A stretch of DNA of 64,000 nt from an uncultured Mycoplasmatota bacterium (GTDB lineage: Bacteria > Bacillota_I > Bacilli_A > RF39 > UBA660), in NCBI GenBank assembly GCA_900543675.1, contig UQRY01000003.1, positions 16,626-80,625 on the forward strand, given 5' to 3'. The position numbers were made by a program, and so were the translations under genes. The notes beneath the pieces are model-generated. The model was given only the letters and a program-made list of their open reading frames with translations. It searched no databases and was not told where the DNA came from. Of the stretch, positions 1 to 8,007 are shown piece by piece. How positions within the stretch are numbered: position 1 is the stretch's first letter; each line of letters opens with the position of its first letter.

Positions 1-1
1 A

Positions 2-406
2 GAAGTTATTCCTGTTTCTAATATGAGCGAAGCAGTTCAATATGGTCCTACTAATCCTATTTCTTTTGTTGGAGAAATGACTGCTTACCAAGCTAACTGT
101 GTAGGTTGTTCAGGAAAAGTTGGTTGCCCACCACGTCAAGATGTACGAAATAATAATATTTATTTTGAAGATGTTACTTATGGTACTGTTCGTATTTTAG
201 CTGCTGATATGGCTATTCCATGTGGTAGTATTGTAAGAATTAGTAATGTTAGTTTTTCAACTGAACCTATTATAGGGATAGTATTAGATAGAGGCGGCGC
301 AATCAAGGGAAATATTATGGATTTTCTTATTGCGGAAACTGACGATCCTAATGTAGTAGGTAGACAAAAGAATGTTCAATATGAAATTTTACGTTGGGGT
401 TGGTAA
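2..406 (+). CDS. 3D domain protein (YabE/RpfB-like), C-terminal part
   Basis: The frame is open from the window edge, so the 5' end is missing; the first ATG at 23 need not be the start. The visible part is a 3D domain, the double-psi beta-barrel named after three conserved Asp. Its marks are Thr-Ala-Tyr near the start, an Ala-Ala-Asp followed by Ile-Pro-Cys-Gly-Ser, and Asp-Arg-Gly-Gly-Ala-Ile-Lys-Gly near the end. 3D domains occur in cell-wall lytic enzymes and resuscitation factors of Firmicutes. In B. subtilis the 3D/G5 protein YabE lies just before rnmV-ksgA, and here the domain also lies near rsmA, which supports a YabE-like identity. Extra Cys residues (NCVGCSG, GC) are unusual for the domain. 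The missing N-terminal domains cannot be judged. Confidence 0.8.
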   Translation, partial: EVIPVSNMSEAVQYGPTNPISFVGEMTAYQANCVGCSGKVGCPPRQDVRNNNIYFEDVTYGTVRILAADMAIPCGSIVRISNVSFSTEPIIGIVLDRGGAIKGNIMDFLIAETDDPNVVGRQKNVQYEILRWGW

Positions 407-433
407 GGAGTAGAAAACTACTTCTTTTTCTTT
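405..433 (+). terminator. Intrinsic terminator of the 3D-domain gene
   Basis: A nine-pair stem (405-413 with 418-426, one G-T pair) has an AAAA loop and a T-rich tail. It overlaps the stop codon of the gene before it. Confidence 0.75.
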
Positions 434-525
434 GTCAAGTGTTAAAAAGATTATTGTTATTTTTATTGTTTGTCTAGTTTTCCTGTGGTATGATTAAAGT
501 ATAATTAGAATGGCGCGGTGATTAT

Positions 526-1146
526 ATGGATACGGTCCGTAAGGTTTTACATTTTTTATCTACTGTACTTTTGTATTCACTTTTGATTATTGTTTTAATC
601 ATTGCTGTTTTTTTTGGTGCCTACGTTATTGATCAGATGATTGGAATGAAAAATCATGAGGATCGTTCTCCTTTATTTGGGGTTTATGTAATTATTAGTC
701 CTAGTATGGTACCGAATATCAATGTTTACGATGCAGTTGTAACTATGCGTGTTCCGACTGAGAAAATTGAAATGTATGATGTAATAACTTTTCTATCGAA
801 AGATATTGATACACATGGGACACCAATTACCCATCGTGTAGTGGGAATTGTTGAAACGGAAGACGGTAAAATTGGTTATCGTACTAAAGGTGATAATAAT
901 AATGCTGAAGATAATGCATTGATTATGGAAGATGAAGTAATCGGTAAAGTTTTATTTCGTATTCCTATGATTGGATATGTTCGTACTTTTATTACTAGTA
1001 GAATAGGCTGGTTATTGATTGTTGTTTTACCTTGTGTCGGCATAATTATTTATGATATAGGAAAATTAATTGGTTTAGTTAAGAATTCTAAAGCTATTCC
1101 AAATGATGGCGATAATAAGAAAAAAGAGAAAAAGAATAAATCTTAA
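526..1146 (+). CDS. Signal peptidase I, ER/SipW type
   Basis: Membrane signal peptidase that would remove signal peptides of secreted proteins. Residues 9-36 form a membrane anchor. The catalytic Ser is Ser60 in Ser-Pro-Ser-Met-Val-Pro. The second catalytic residue is His103 in Ile-Thr-His-Arg-Val, and there is no Lys general base at that place, so this is the Ser-His type seen in archaea, the ER and SipW, not the usual bacterial Ser-Lys type. A Lys-Gly-Asp-Asn-Asn segment follows at 121-125. A second hydrophobic stretch lies near 160-178, and the tail is Lys-rich. A TATAAT at 500-505 sits upstream. In Bacillus SipW serves TasA-like fibre proteins; which surface proteins of this window it processes is unknown. 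Confidence 0.85.
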   Translation: MDTVRKVLHFLSTVLLYSLLIIVLIIAVFFGAYVIDQMIGMKNHEDRSPLFGVYVIISPSMVPNINVYDAVVTMRVPTEKIEMYDVITFLSKDIDTHGTPITHRVVGIVETEDGKIGYRTKGDNNNAEDNALIMEDEVIGKVLFRIPMIGYVRTFITSRIGWLLIVVLPCVGIIIYDIGKLIGLVKNSKAIPNDGDNKKKEKKNKS

Positions 1147-1158
1147 ATTCTCTTTTTT
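1121..1158 (+). terminator. Intrinsic terminator of the signal peptidase gene
   Basis: AAAAAGAGAA at 1121-1130 pairs with TTCTCTTTTT from 1148. The stem starts inside the Lys-rich end of the gene. Confidence 0.65.
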
Positions 1159-1210
1159 GTTATGTAATTTGTGATATAATATTGAGTACTTTTGATGGGA
1201 AGTGAAAAAG

Positions 1211-2002
1211 ATGAAGAATATCCAATTTAAGAAGAAATATGGACAAAATTTTTTAAAGGATGATTCTATTCCTAAAAAAATTGTTGCTTATAGTGAGATT
1301 CCTGAAGATACTTTAGTTATAGAAATAGGACCTGGGGCAGGGGCATTGACAAAAGAATTAGCTCCTTGTTGTAAACAAGTACTAGCTTATGAAATCGATG
1401 ATTCTTTATCTACTATTTTGGCAGATAACTTAAAGGATTACTCTAATATTGATATTATTTATGGAGACTTTTTAACTCGAAATGTGAAAGAAGAATTGAA
1501 GCAATATTCATATTCTCATCTTTATGTAATTGCTAATCTTCCTTATTATATTACGACGCCTATTTTATTAAAGTTGATTGAAGAACATATTTCAGTCGAT
1601 AAAATTGTTGTTATGGTACAAAAAGAGGTTGGAATAAGGTTTAGTGCTGAACCTGGAAGTCGTGATTATAGTTCAATCACAGTATTTTTCCATTATTATT
1701 TTCACTTAAAGAAACTTTTTGATGTCAGTAGGAACTGCTTTGTTCCTAAGCCTAATGTCGATAGTGTAATTTTATCGTTTACGAAGAAAGAAGAACAGTT
1801 ACCTCTTAAAGATCAAGAACTTTTCTTTCAACTAGTACGTGATGCTTTTCAATATAAGAGAAAAACATTAAAAAATAATTTAAAAAAATATGATTTATCT
1901 ATTATTGAACAGGTACTTTCTCGTTATTCTTTAGATTTATCTGTACGTGCAGAGGCTCTTCCTTTAGAGATTTTTGTAGAGTTGAGTAATGCATTAGCTT
2001 AG
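1211..2002 (+). CDS. rsmA: 16S rRNA dimethyladenosine methyltransferase RsmA (KsgA)
   Basis: Dimethylates the two adjacent adenosines in helix 45 of 16S rRNA with S-adenosylmethionine, a late step of 30S maturation. The N-terminus has Tyr-Gly-Gln-Asn-Phe-Leu, then the SAM motif I Glu-Ile-Gly-Pro-Gly-Ala-Gly, and the catalytic motif IV Asn-Leu-Pro-Tyr-Tyr. The family C-terminal helical domain is complete, giving about 263 residues, a normal length. I chose ATG 1211 because GGGAAGTG lies at a workable distance; an in-frame GTG at 1202 sits on top of that ribosome site. As in B. subtilis the gene precedes yabG, here separated by a group II intron and a decayed stretch. Confidence 0.95.
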   Translation: MKNIQFKKKYGQNFLKDDSIPKKIVAYSEIPEDTLVIEIGPGAGALTKELAPCCKQVLAYEIDDSLSTILADNLKDYSNIDIIYGDFLTRNVKEELKQYSYSHLYVIANLPYYITTPILLKLIEEHISVDKIVVMVQKEVGIRFSAEPGSRDYSSITVFFHYYFHLKKLFDVSRNCFVPKPNVDSVILSFTKKEEQLPLKDQELFFQLVRDAFQYKRKTLKNNLKKYDLSIIEQVLSRYSLDLSVRAEALPLEIFVELSNALA

Positions 2003-2006
2003 AATA

Positions 2007-2041
2007 TAGGGATTATTATGTAAAATAATTCCTAATTTTTG
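2007..2041 (+). terminator. Intrinsic terminator of rsmA, used as intron target
   Basis: The stem 2007-2016/2025-2034 (ten pairs, one G-T) is followed by ATTTTT at 2035-2040. The group II intron begins at the next base, the standard target arrangement for class C introns. Confidence 0.85.
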
Positions 2042-3922
2042 TGTGCCGGGCATGACATATAACTAGGTGGTGAAAGTCCACTATGCACGTCTGTATCTGC
2101 GAAGCATTAGGGAAGCGCAACGCATCAACAGTGATGTTGGGACTAAAGGAAGCGTGAAACAAAATCGTGGCTCAACGAACAGAAACTTGATATAAAGGCT
2201 ATATAAAGGGATAAGGTTACAAAACAAACTAAAGTCCAAAAGATACACGTAATTTTATATAGTAAATCAAGTGAGTAAACGAGTAAAGCTATATGTCTTA
2301 CCCCGGGAGGTCTCATGAACGAATAAGTACAAGCGGTTTCATATACCAATTGTTAAGGTCGGTCGAAAAAAGGTTTATCATGAGAAGTCAGCCGAGGTCA
2401 TAGTACTAATTTAGAAATATTAGGAAGGACTGAACAATTTATAAGTGTTTAAGTACACTAAGATTATGTTAATCATAAATCAGAATAAATAAAAAGTAGA
2501 GTAAGAAACGTATATTCTGAAAGAACTTCAAAAGATTAGTGATTAATGTTGAGATTAGAAAGGAAAGAACGAGTATGGAATTACTAGAAAAAGTATTAGA
2601 TGACAAAAATTTATTTGAGGCATACAAACAAGTATACAAAAATAAAGGAGCAAGTGGAGTTGATGGAGTTACCGTTGATGAACTTGGTCACTATATGTAT
2701 CAACATAAAGAAGATATCAAAGAACAAATAAGAAAAAGGAAATATAATCCTAGTCCAGTAAGAAGAGTATATATTCCAAAAGACAATGGAGATAAACGTG
2801 GACTTGGAATACCAACAGTAGTAGATAGACTAATACAACAAGCAATAGTTCAAGTATTATCCCCAATATATGAGGAGCAATTCAGTGAAACAAGTTATGG
2901 ATTTAGACCCAAACGCTCATGTGAAAGGGCAATCATAAAACTATTAGAATATTTTAACGATGGATATGACTGGATAGTAGATATAGATTTACAAAAGTTT
3001 TTTGATACAGTGTGTCATGATAAACTAATATCCATTATCATGAAAACAATACATGACGGTGAATTAGTGTCATTAATAAGAAGGTATCTAGTAAATGGAG
3101 TAATGGAAAATGGAATAGTTAGTACACCACAAGGGGGGGAATCTATCTCCACTATTATCTAATATAATGTTGAATGAATTAGATAAAGAGCTTGAGAAAA
3201 GAGGATTAAGATTTACCCGCTATGCAGATGACTGTATAATCGTAGTGAAAAGTGAAAAAGCAGCAAACAGAGTTATGGAAAGCATAACGAAGTTTATAGA
3301 AAAGAAGCTAGGATTAAAAGTGAATGCAGAAAAGAGTAAGATAGCAAGACCACACCAAATAAAATATTTAGGATATGGATTTTACTATACTAAAACAGGT
3401 ATAGTAAAGCCAAAGCCACATCTAAAATCAATTCAAAAGTTTAAGAGAAAACTAAAACAACTAACAAGAAGAAGTTGGAGTATATCATTAGACGAAAGAA
3501 TTACCAAGCTAAATCAAGTGATAAGAGGGTGGATAAACTACTTTAGAATAGCAGATATGAAAATGTATATGAAGGATATTACCTCTCACCTAAATAGAAG
3601 AATACGATGTATTATATGGAAACAATGGAAGATATCTAAACATCGTATAATATGCTTAATAAAGCTAGGAATTGATAAGAATATGGCAAAAGCTTGTGCA
3701 TATACAAGAAAGAGTTATTGGGCAACTAGTAGAGTATATTCAATACAACAAGCAATATCTAATGAAAGACTAAAAAGAAAAGGATTAATATTTCCGATAG
3801 ACTACTACCTAAGAGTACATACTACAATATAAATTGAACCGCCGTATACCGAACGGTACGTACGGTGGTGTGAGAGGGACAAATCAAAATAGAGAAAATC
3901 TATTTAATTTTCTCTACTCGAT
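2041..3922 (+). mobile_element. Group IIC (bacterial class C) intron
   Basis: The 5' end starts GTGTGCCGGGCATG. Domain I follows with the class C patterns also found in the Oceanobacillus iheyensis intron (GTGAAAGTCC, CTAAAGGAAGCG, GAGGTCATAGTACT, GGAAGGACTGAAC). Domain V at 3837-3870 reads as a 34-base hairpin starting ACCGCCGTATACCGAACGG. Domain VI ends in CTACTCGAT near 3922. The element lies directly after the rsmA terminator, the known target type of class C introns, which recognise terminator hairpins plus a very short IBS1. The encoded protein sits in the domain IV loop. I infer the 5' and 3' ends from consensus, so the 3' end may be off by a few bases. The RNA parts look intact, but the protein frame is broken. 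Confidence 0.93.
2575..3832 (+). pseudogene. ltrA: Group II intron reverse transcriptase/maturase, frameshifted
   Basis: Reverse transcriptase with maturase domain X and no endonuclease domain, as usual for class C introns. The first part (2575-3162) holds RT motifs 0-4, including the Asp-Ile-Asp-Leu-Gln-Lys-Phe-Phe-Asp block. The second part (3167-3832) carries the catalytic Tyr-Ala-Asp-Asp and the maturase domain (Gly-Trp-Ile-Asn-Tyr-Phe-Arg). The break is in a run of seven G at 3133-3139. With six G the frame would read Gln-Gly-Gly-Asn-Leu-Ser-Pro-Leu-Leu-Ser-Asn, the RT5 motif, and join both halves. The extra base could be a fixed mutation, a slippage site or an assembly error in a homopolymer. 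I chose ATG 2575 for its GAAAGGAAAG site; an earlier in-frame GTG at 2539 lacks one. Confidence 0.9.
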
Positions 3923-4090
3923 TATTTGCTGGATAAAATTATTGAATTTTTATAAAGAATATAATATGATGAAGTAAATAGATAATAGTATGTTATAGCA
4001 GGAATAGAATAATTGGTTTTACTTTTAAGAAATATAAAATAAAGATACTTATGATATATTTGTTGATTATTACATTGTTTTCACTATTGT

Positions 4091-4388
4091 TTGTTATTTA
4101 ACTTTTTAAAGAAATATACTAAGAAAGAGCTTGATGAATTTGTTTGTCTTACATTATCAGTATTGATAACTATAGATGTTAATCCTGGATTTACATTAGA
4201 AAAAAGAAAACTATTATATTTAAAAAATGGAAAAAATGTAATAAAGACAAACTTATTAAAAAATTCTTATCTTTTTAAAGGTACTTAAGAAAAAACTTGG
4301 TTTATTTGTAGGAAGTATAAAAGACTATGAGATTCAGAAGGAAAAAATGAATTATTTAGAAAATTTAAAGAGAAAAACTAAAATATAG
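4091..4388 (+). pseudogene. Remnant coding sequence with a frameshift
   Basis: A frame of about 65 codons (4091-4288) ends early. A different frame continues at once with a Lys-rich, helix-like sequence ending at 4388. The two pieces together look like one small protein interrupted by a frameshift near 4280. The first frame starts with a TTG that has no ribosome site. I do not recognise the family, and the evidence that it was ever a gene is codon texture only. Confidence 0.3.
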
Positions 4389-4512
4389 TTATATGATGAT
4401 ATGTTTTTTGTTTCTGCTAGAAAAACTGTCAGAATATTAGAATTATATTATCGTTCAAGATAGTTTGACTATATTAATATATCAATTAAATTATTTTTTG
4501 GGAAGAAGTATA

Positions 4513-4713
4513 ATGGCATGGTTTAAAAAATTAGTTAATGATATCGGCAAAGTATTAGTAATAGGATCATATTACATTTTAGTAATATACTTTCTTTTTT
4601 TTCTTTATTCTGATACAATTGTTAGTTATTCTGATGTTTTTTTACTAATATTAGCTATAGGCAAAGTGAAGGAGATCAAAAAATGCATACAGTCGTTCGG
4701 TAATGCGCTTTAA
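4513..4713 (+). CDS. Small membrane protein, uncertain
   Basis: A 66-residue frame starts at ATG 4513 with GGGAAG seven bases before it. It has an amphipathic start (Ala-Trp-Phe-Lys-Lys-Leu), one long hydrophobic segment at about residues 14-34 and a second at 43-50, then a basic tail. No family is recognised. It lies in the decayed stretch between the intron and the next gene, so it may be a remnant; the ribosome site is its best support. Confidence 0.35.
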   Translation: MAWFKKLVNDIGKVLVIGSYYILVIYFLFFLYSDTIVSYSDVFLLILAIGKVKEIKKCIQSFGNAL

Positions 4714-4908
4714 GTAATAATATAATAAAAGTTTTATTACCAGATAGACAAGGTAACTTTAGATGGTTTTTAAATGTTTAAATATAGAAAAGACATAGAA
4801 AATATTATATGAAAAAGAAACTTAAAAATAAATCTTACATGAAATAACTAGTATTTTGATTGACTCGGAATATTTACAAAGTATTTTTATATAATGAAGG
4901 AGTTTACT

Positions 4909-5703
4909 ATGAAAAAAGAAGCTATATTAGAATCGGAAAAAACGACAGAAACTGAACAGATCCCAAGGAAAAAGGGGATAAGAGATAGAAAAGATAAAAT
5001 TCGGATTAGGATGATTGTGTTATTTGTTTTTACATTATTGTTTTCGTATTTTGTTTTTGTATTTATGGCAGCTGTTCCTAATATGATGGGAATTTCCTTT
5101 TTTATGGCTCCAGAATATTATTGGTATTTTTACTTATTTTTGCCTGTTCCTCTTTTATCTCTTATTTTAGGAATTAAATATAAAAAACAAGGAATAAAAT
5201 GTCAGAAAAATATTGTTGTTGGGTGTATTTTCATTATATTATTTTTACTTTTTGGTCGCTTGTCTTTAGATTTTCATTTAAACTGTAAAGCTACCCATCA
5301 AGATATCGCTCATTTTCAGGATATTATAGGGATAGAGATTCCTTCCTCTGGAAAATATCGTCAGCTACCTTTTGATACGGTTGATACAAAAGATGGTGGT
5401 ATTTATGTTGCCAAATTTAAAGATGATAAACAAACTAAAGAATTTGAACAACAGTTAATTCAAAATAAAAATTGGATATTAAGTAGGGATTATTCTTTTT
5501 CTATGAGAGATTTACTTCCTATTCCTTTAGCTAGTGAACTAAGTTTATCAGAAGATACTTATTGTTTAACTTATTTTGAGAAAGTGAATCTATACAATAC
5601 TTTACCTACTGAACCAGGTAATTATCGGGTATCTACATGCGTTTATCATATAAAGAATCATTACTTGATGTGTGGGGAGTATACGTATTCTTCTATTTCT
5701 TAG
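4909..5703 (+). CDS. Membrane protein of unknown function
   Basis: A 264-residue protein. The cytoplasmic N-terminus is charged (about 30 residues, rich in Lys, Arg and Glu). Three hydrophobic segments lie roughly at 32-53, 68-88 and 100-118. A polar C-terminal domain of about 145 residues follows and probably faces outside. ATG 4909 is preferred because AAGGAG lies seven bases before it; the in-frame ATG at 4894 overlaps that site. I recognise no family. It takes the place between rsmA and yabG where B. subtilis has no gene. No terminator is evident before yabG, so the two may be cotranscribed. Confidence 0.7.
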   Translation: MKKEAILESEKTTETEQIPRKKGIRDRKDKIRIRMIVLFVFTLLFSYFVFVFMAAVPNMMGISFFMAPEYYWYFYLFLPVPLLSLILGIKYKKQGIKCQKNIVVGCIFIILFLLFGRLSLDFHLNCKATHQDIAHFQDIIGIEIPSSGKYRQLPFDTVDTKDGGIYVAKFKDDKQTKEFEQQLIQNKNWILSRDYSFSMRDLLPIPLASELSLSEDTYCLTYFEKVNLYNTLPTEPGNYRVSTCVYHIKNHYLMCGEYTYSSIS

Positions 5704-5780
5704 TTATTGATTGATCTTTTTCTTTGAATAATACGCATAATTTATTTCCTATTTTACATATAATTTTATGGGTGAAGAAT

Positions 5781-6563
5781 ATGCTTTTTCATATAGGAGA
5801 TATTGTGACTAGAGAGTCTTATCAGAATGATATGTTTTTTAAGATTATCGATATTGTGGGAAATACTGCTTACTTGAAGGGAATTAACTTGAGATTATAT
5901 GCAGATAGTGATCTTGAGGATTTAAACAAGGTAGAGAATCAAAAAATAGAAGATGATGATTTAATTTTTGAGCGGGTAGATAAAGGAATTAAACTAGATA
6001 GAAGTGAATATTTCTATCTACCTGGTAAAGTACTACATATAGATGGTGATGAAGATTATTTAAGACGTTGTATGAATTTATATAAGAAATTAAATATTAT
6101 GGCGTATGGTGTGTGTTTACAGGAAGCGGATGTTCAATCAGAAATTATCAGTTATTTAACGAAACTAAACCCAGATATTTTGGTAATAACTGGGCATGAT
6201 GCTTATTATAAGCGAAAGGGTTCAATTAAGGAGTTAACTAGTTATAAAAATACGGCAAATTTTATCGAAGCAGTTAAAATGGCTAGAAAGTATGAAAAAG
6301 ATCAGGATAAGTTGATTATTATAGCTGGTGCTTGTCAGAGTAATTATGAAGAATTGATTAAATCAGGGGCGACGTTTGCGTCTAGTCCAAAAAGAATTAA
6401 TATCCATGCTTTAGATCCGGCTATTATCGCATCCGGTATTGCTTTGTTTGATCGAAATAAAACGGTGGATTTAATTCATCTTTTAGAAAAAACTAAATAT
6501 GGTTCAGAAGGTATCGGTGGGGTTGCCACAAAAGGATGTATGTTTGTGGGGTATCCGAGATGA
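5781..6563 (+). CDS. yabG: Sporulation-specific protease YabG
   Basis: YabG is a cysteine-type protease made late in the mother cell. It trims spore coat proteins in Bacillus and the germination protein precursors (CspBA, SleC) in Clostridioides. The opening Phe-His-Ile-Gly-Asp-Ile-Val-Thr-Arg matches the family start. His139 (Thr-Gly-His-Asp) and Cys185 (Gly-Ala-Cys-Gln-Ser) match conserved residues; the Cys corresponds to the catalytic one shown in C. difficile. The 260-residue length is slightly short of the usual 280-290. ATG 5781 has GGGTGAAG before it; upstream in-frame starts would add a non-homologous piece. veg overlaps its stop codon. A CATAATTTA at about 5738 fits a SigK -10 element, but no good -35 is seen. 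Confidence 0.9.
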   Translation: MLFHIGDIVTRESYQNDMFFKIIDIVGNTAYLKGINLRLYADSDLEDLNKVENQKIEDDDLIFERVDKGIKLDRSEYFYLPGKVLHIDGDEDYLRRCMNLYKKLNIMAYGVCLQEADVQSEIISYLTKLNPDILVITGHDAYYKRKGSIKELTSYKNTANFIEAVKMARKYEKDQDKLIIIAGACQSNYEELIKSGATFASSPKRINIHALDPAIIASGIALFDRNKTVDLIHLLEKTKYGSEGIGGVATKGCMFVGYPR

Positions 6564-6775
6564 CGATAGAAAAAGTAAGAGATAAGGTGAATTCTTATAA
6601 AGGGAAAAATTTAAAATTTCGTTTTAATGGAAGTCGTAATCAAATAGAAGAATTTGAAGGAACAATTATTAATACTTATGATGCGGTTTTTATTATTCGT
6701 TTACAGGATAATCAGAGGATAAAATCATTTAGTTATAGTGATATGTTAATTAAAAAATTGGTCGTATTAAGTTGA
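6560..6775 (+). CDS. veg: Veg family protein
   Basis: A short protein of 71 residues. Veg in B. subtilis affects biofilm formation and spore outgrowth. The sequence keeps the family pattern: a Gly-Lys segment, Asn-Gly-Ser-Arg, then Glu-Gly-Thr-Ile followed by Val-Phe-Ile-Ile-Arg-Leu and Ser-Phe-Ser-Tyr-Ser-Asp-Met-Leu. The ATG overlaps the yabG stop (ATGA), so both are translationally coupled, in the same order as in B. subtilis. A longer in-frame start at 6536 lies inside yabG and adds unrelated residues. Confidence 0.85.
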   Translation: MTIEKVRDKVNSYKGKNLKFRFNGSRNQIEEFEGTIINTYDAVFIIRLQDNQRIKSFSYSDMLIKKLVVLS

Positions 6776-6833
6776 ACGCTTTTTGTGGCATTCTCCTCAT
6801 GAGGTGTGTTACGTTTATCTTGAGGTGAGGATA

Positions 6834-7538
6834 ATGACAGTTACTGAAGTATATCAATGTTTTATTGATCAGTTACAGAATTCTACTGTACATTCAATAT
6901 CGTTGTATGAGGAATTACTTATCTTGTATCAGAAGATGAAGGAAGTAGCGGTTTTAACTAGTGATGATGACCTTTCTTTAAAATTAGATAATGCTCATGT
7001 GATTATTCAGGAAGCTAATTCTATATTAGAAAAAACTCATCGTAAAGGGCCTAATCATCTTTATCATCACGCCTTTTATTATAATTTTTATAGTATTGAG
7101 CAGGCAATTTTATGTTTAGAGACCACTGATCAAAACGTTTTTCAAAAAGCACTTATTATTGCCAGAATATTTGCGGTAGGATGTCGGTTAGAAAATGCAA
7201 TTTCGTTATCTGAATCTAATCGTTATTTATATCTTAGCTCATTAGAATATTTGGCTTGTGGGAAACATCTTCTTCATGTTAGTAAGGAAGATTATGATTG
7301 GTGGATTCCTATTTTATTATCTAAGCGTATTAGAGATCCGAATTCTAATTACAATGATAGAAAAATTGAACATTTATATCACTTTTTTAAACGAAAGTTT
7401 GCATTGAGTGATCCTTCTATGCGAGGTCTATTTTCTTTTTGTAATATACAATTATTTGATCCAGAATTTATTGATATGGAAATGTTAAATCAATTTTACC
7501 AAGAATTACCATATTCTGGAAATTACTTTTATTCTTAA
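6834..7538 (+). CDS. Unknown protein between veg and spoVG
   Basis: A 234-residue soluble protein, mostly helical by composition, with no signal peptide or membrane segment. ATG 6834 follows a strong GAGGTGAGG site; the earlier in-frame ATG at 6783 has none. I recognise no family. It occupies the place where B. subtilis has sspF, ispE, purR and yabJ, none of which it resembles. Aromatic residues are frequent (Tyr, His, Phe). It may be in one transcript with yabG and veg, as no terminator separates them. Confidence 0.7.
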   Translation: MTVTEVYQCFIDQLQNSTVHSISLYEELLILYQKMKEVAVLTSDDDLSLKLDNAHVIIQEANSILEKTHRKGPNHLYHHAFYYNFYSIEQAILCLETTDQNVFQKALIIARIFAVGCRLENAISLSESNRYLYLSSLEYLACGKHLLHVSKEDYDWWIPILLSKRIRDPNSNYNDRKIEHLYHFFKRKFALSDPSMRGLFSFCNIQLFDPEFIDMEMLNQFYQELPYSGNYFYS

Positions 7539-7573
7539 ATGTCGAAAAAATAGTCTTTTCCTCTTTCTTTTTC

Positions 7574-7602
7574 TTGCATTTTTATTATTTTTATTATATG
7601 AT
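7574..7602 (+). promoter_or_regulatory. spoVG promoter
   Basis: TTGCAT at 7574-7579 and TATGAT at 7597-7602 have a 17-base spacer, 40 bases before the spoVG start. Confidence 0.65.
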
Positions 7603-7641
7603 TGTAGTATAAAGTTAGATGCTTTAGAAGGAGGATAACAT

Positions 7642-7920
7642 ATGAAAATTACATCTGTAAATGTTCGTAAGATTGAAAAAGAAGGCTCTAGGATGAAAGG
7701 TATCGCATCTGTATTACTAGACGATAGTTTTGCTGTACATGATATTCGTATCATTGAAGGTGAAAAAGGATTATTTATCGCTATGCCTAGTAAAAAAACT
7801 CCAAATGGAGGGTACCGTGACATTGCTCATCCAATCAATCCAGAGGTACGTTCTATGTTTGAAGAGGCAATTCTTAAAGCTTATGAAGAAGCAGAAGATC
7901 CTGTTGCAAGCGAAGAATAA
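7642..7920 (+). CDS. spoVG: Septation/regulatory protein SpoVG
   Basis: SpoVG is a small nucleic-acid-binding regulator that affects asymmetric septation in sporulating Bacillus and many genes in non-sporulating Firmicutes. The family core is present almost unchanged: [18 protein letters not shown], and Arg-Asp-Ile-Ala-His-Pro-Ile-Asn. It has 92 residues, near the usual length. The site AGAAGGAGGATAAC fixes the start. It has its own promoter and terminator. The acidic tail is typical. Confidence 0.97.
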   Translation: MKITSVNVRKIEKEGSRMKGIASVLLDDSFAVHDIRIIEGEKGLFIAMPSKKTPNGGYRDIAHPINPEVRSMFEEAILKAYEEAEDPVASEE

Positions 7921-7930
7921 AATGAGTTTT

Positions 7931-7953
7931 AAAGCCCTATGGGCTTTTTTTAA
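7931..7953 (+). terminator. spoVG terminator
   Basis: AAAGCCC and GGGCTTT form a seven-pair stem with a short TAT loop, followed by a T run. Confidence 0.9.
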
Positions 7954-8007
7954 TGATTGGTAATTGGTTTCATATATTTATAGTGAATTATATATAGGAG
8001 TGTAGGT

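Larger units (their letters stand above)
3923..4890 (+). other. Decayed AT-rich stretch behind the intron
   Basis: Nearly 1 kb separates the intron from the next solid gene. It holds only short frames without clear ribosome sites, two of them listed separately. A further short frame at 4393-4461 ends before the small membrane ORF. The stretch looks like remnants of former genes between rsmA and yabG. I see no tRNA, repeat array or transposase in it. Confidence 0.5.

Noticed and set aside
2143..2349. Minus-strand frame of 68 codons
   Set aside because: It lies over the structured domain I of the group II intron, has no ribosome site and no recognisable product.
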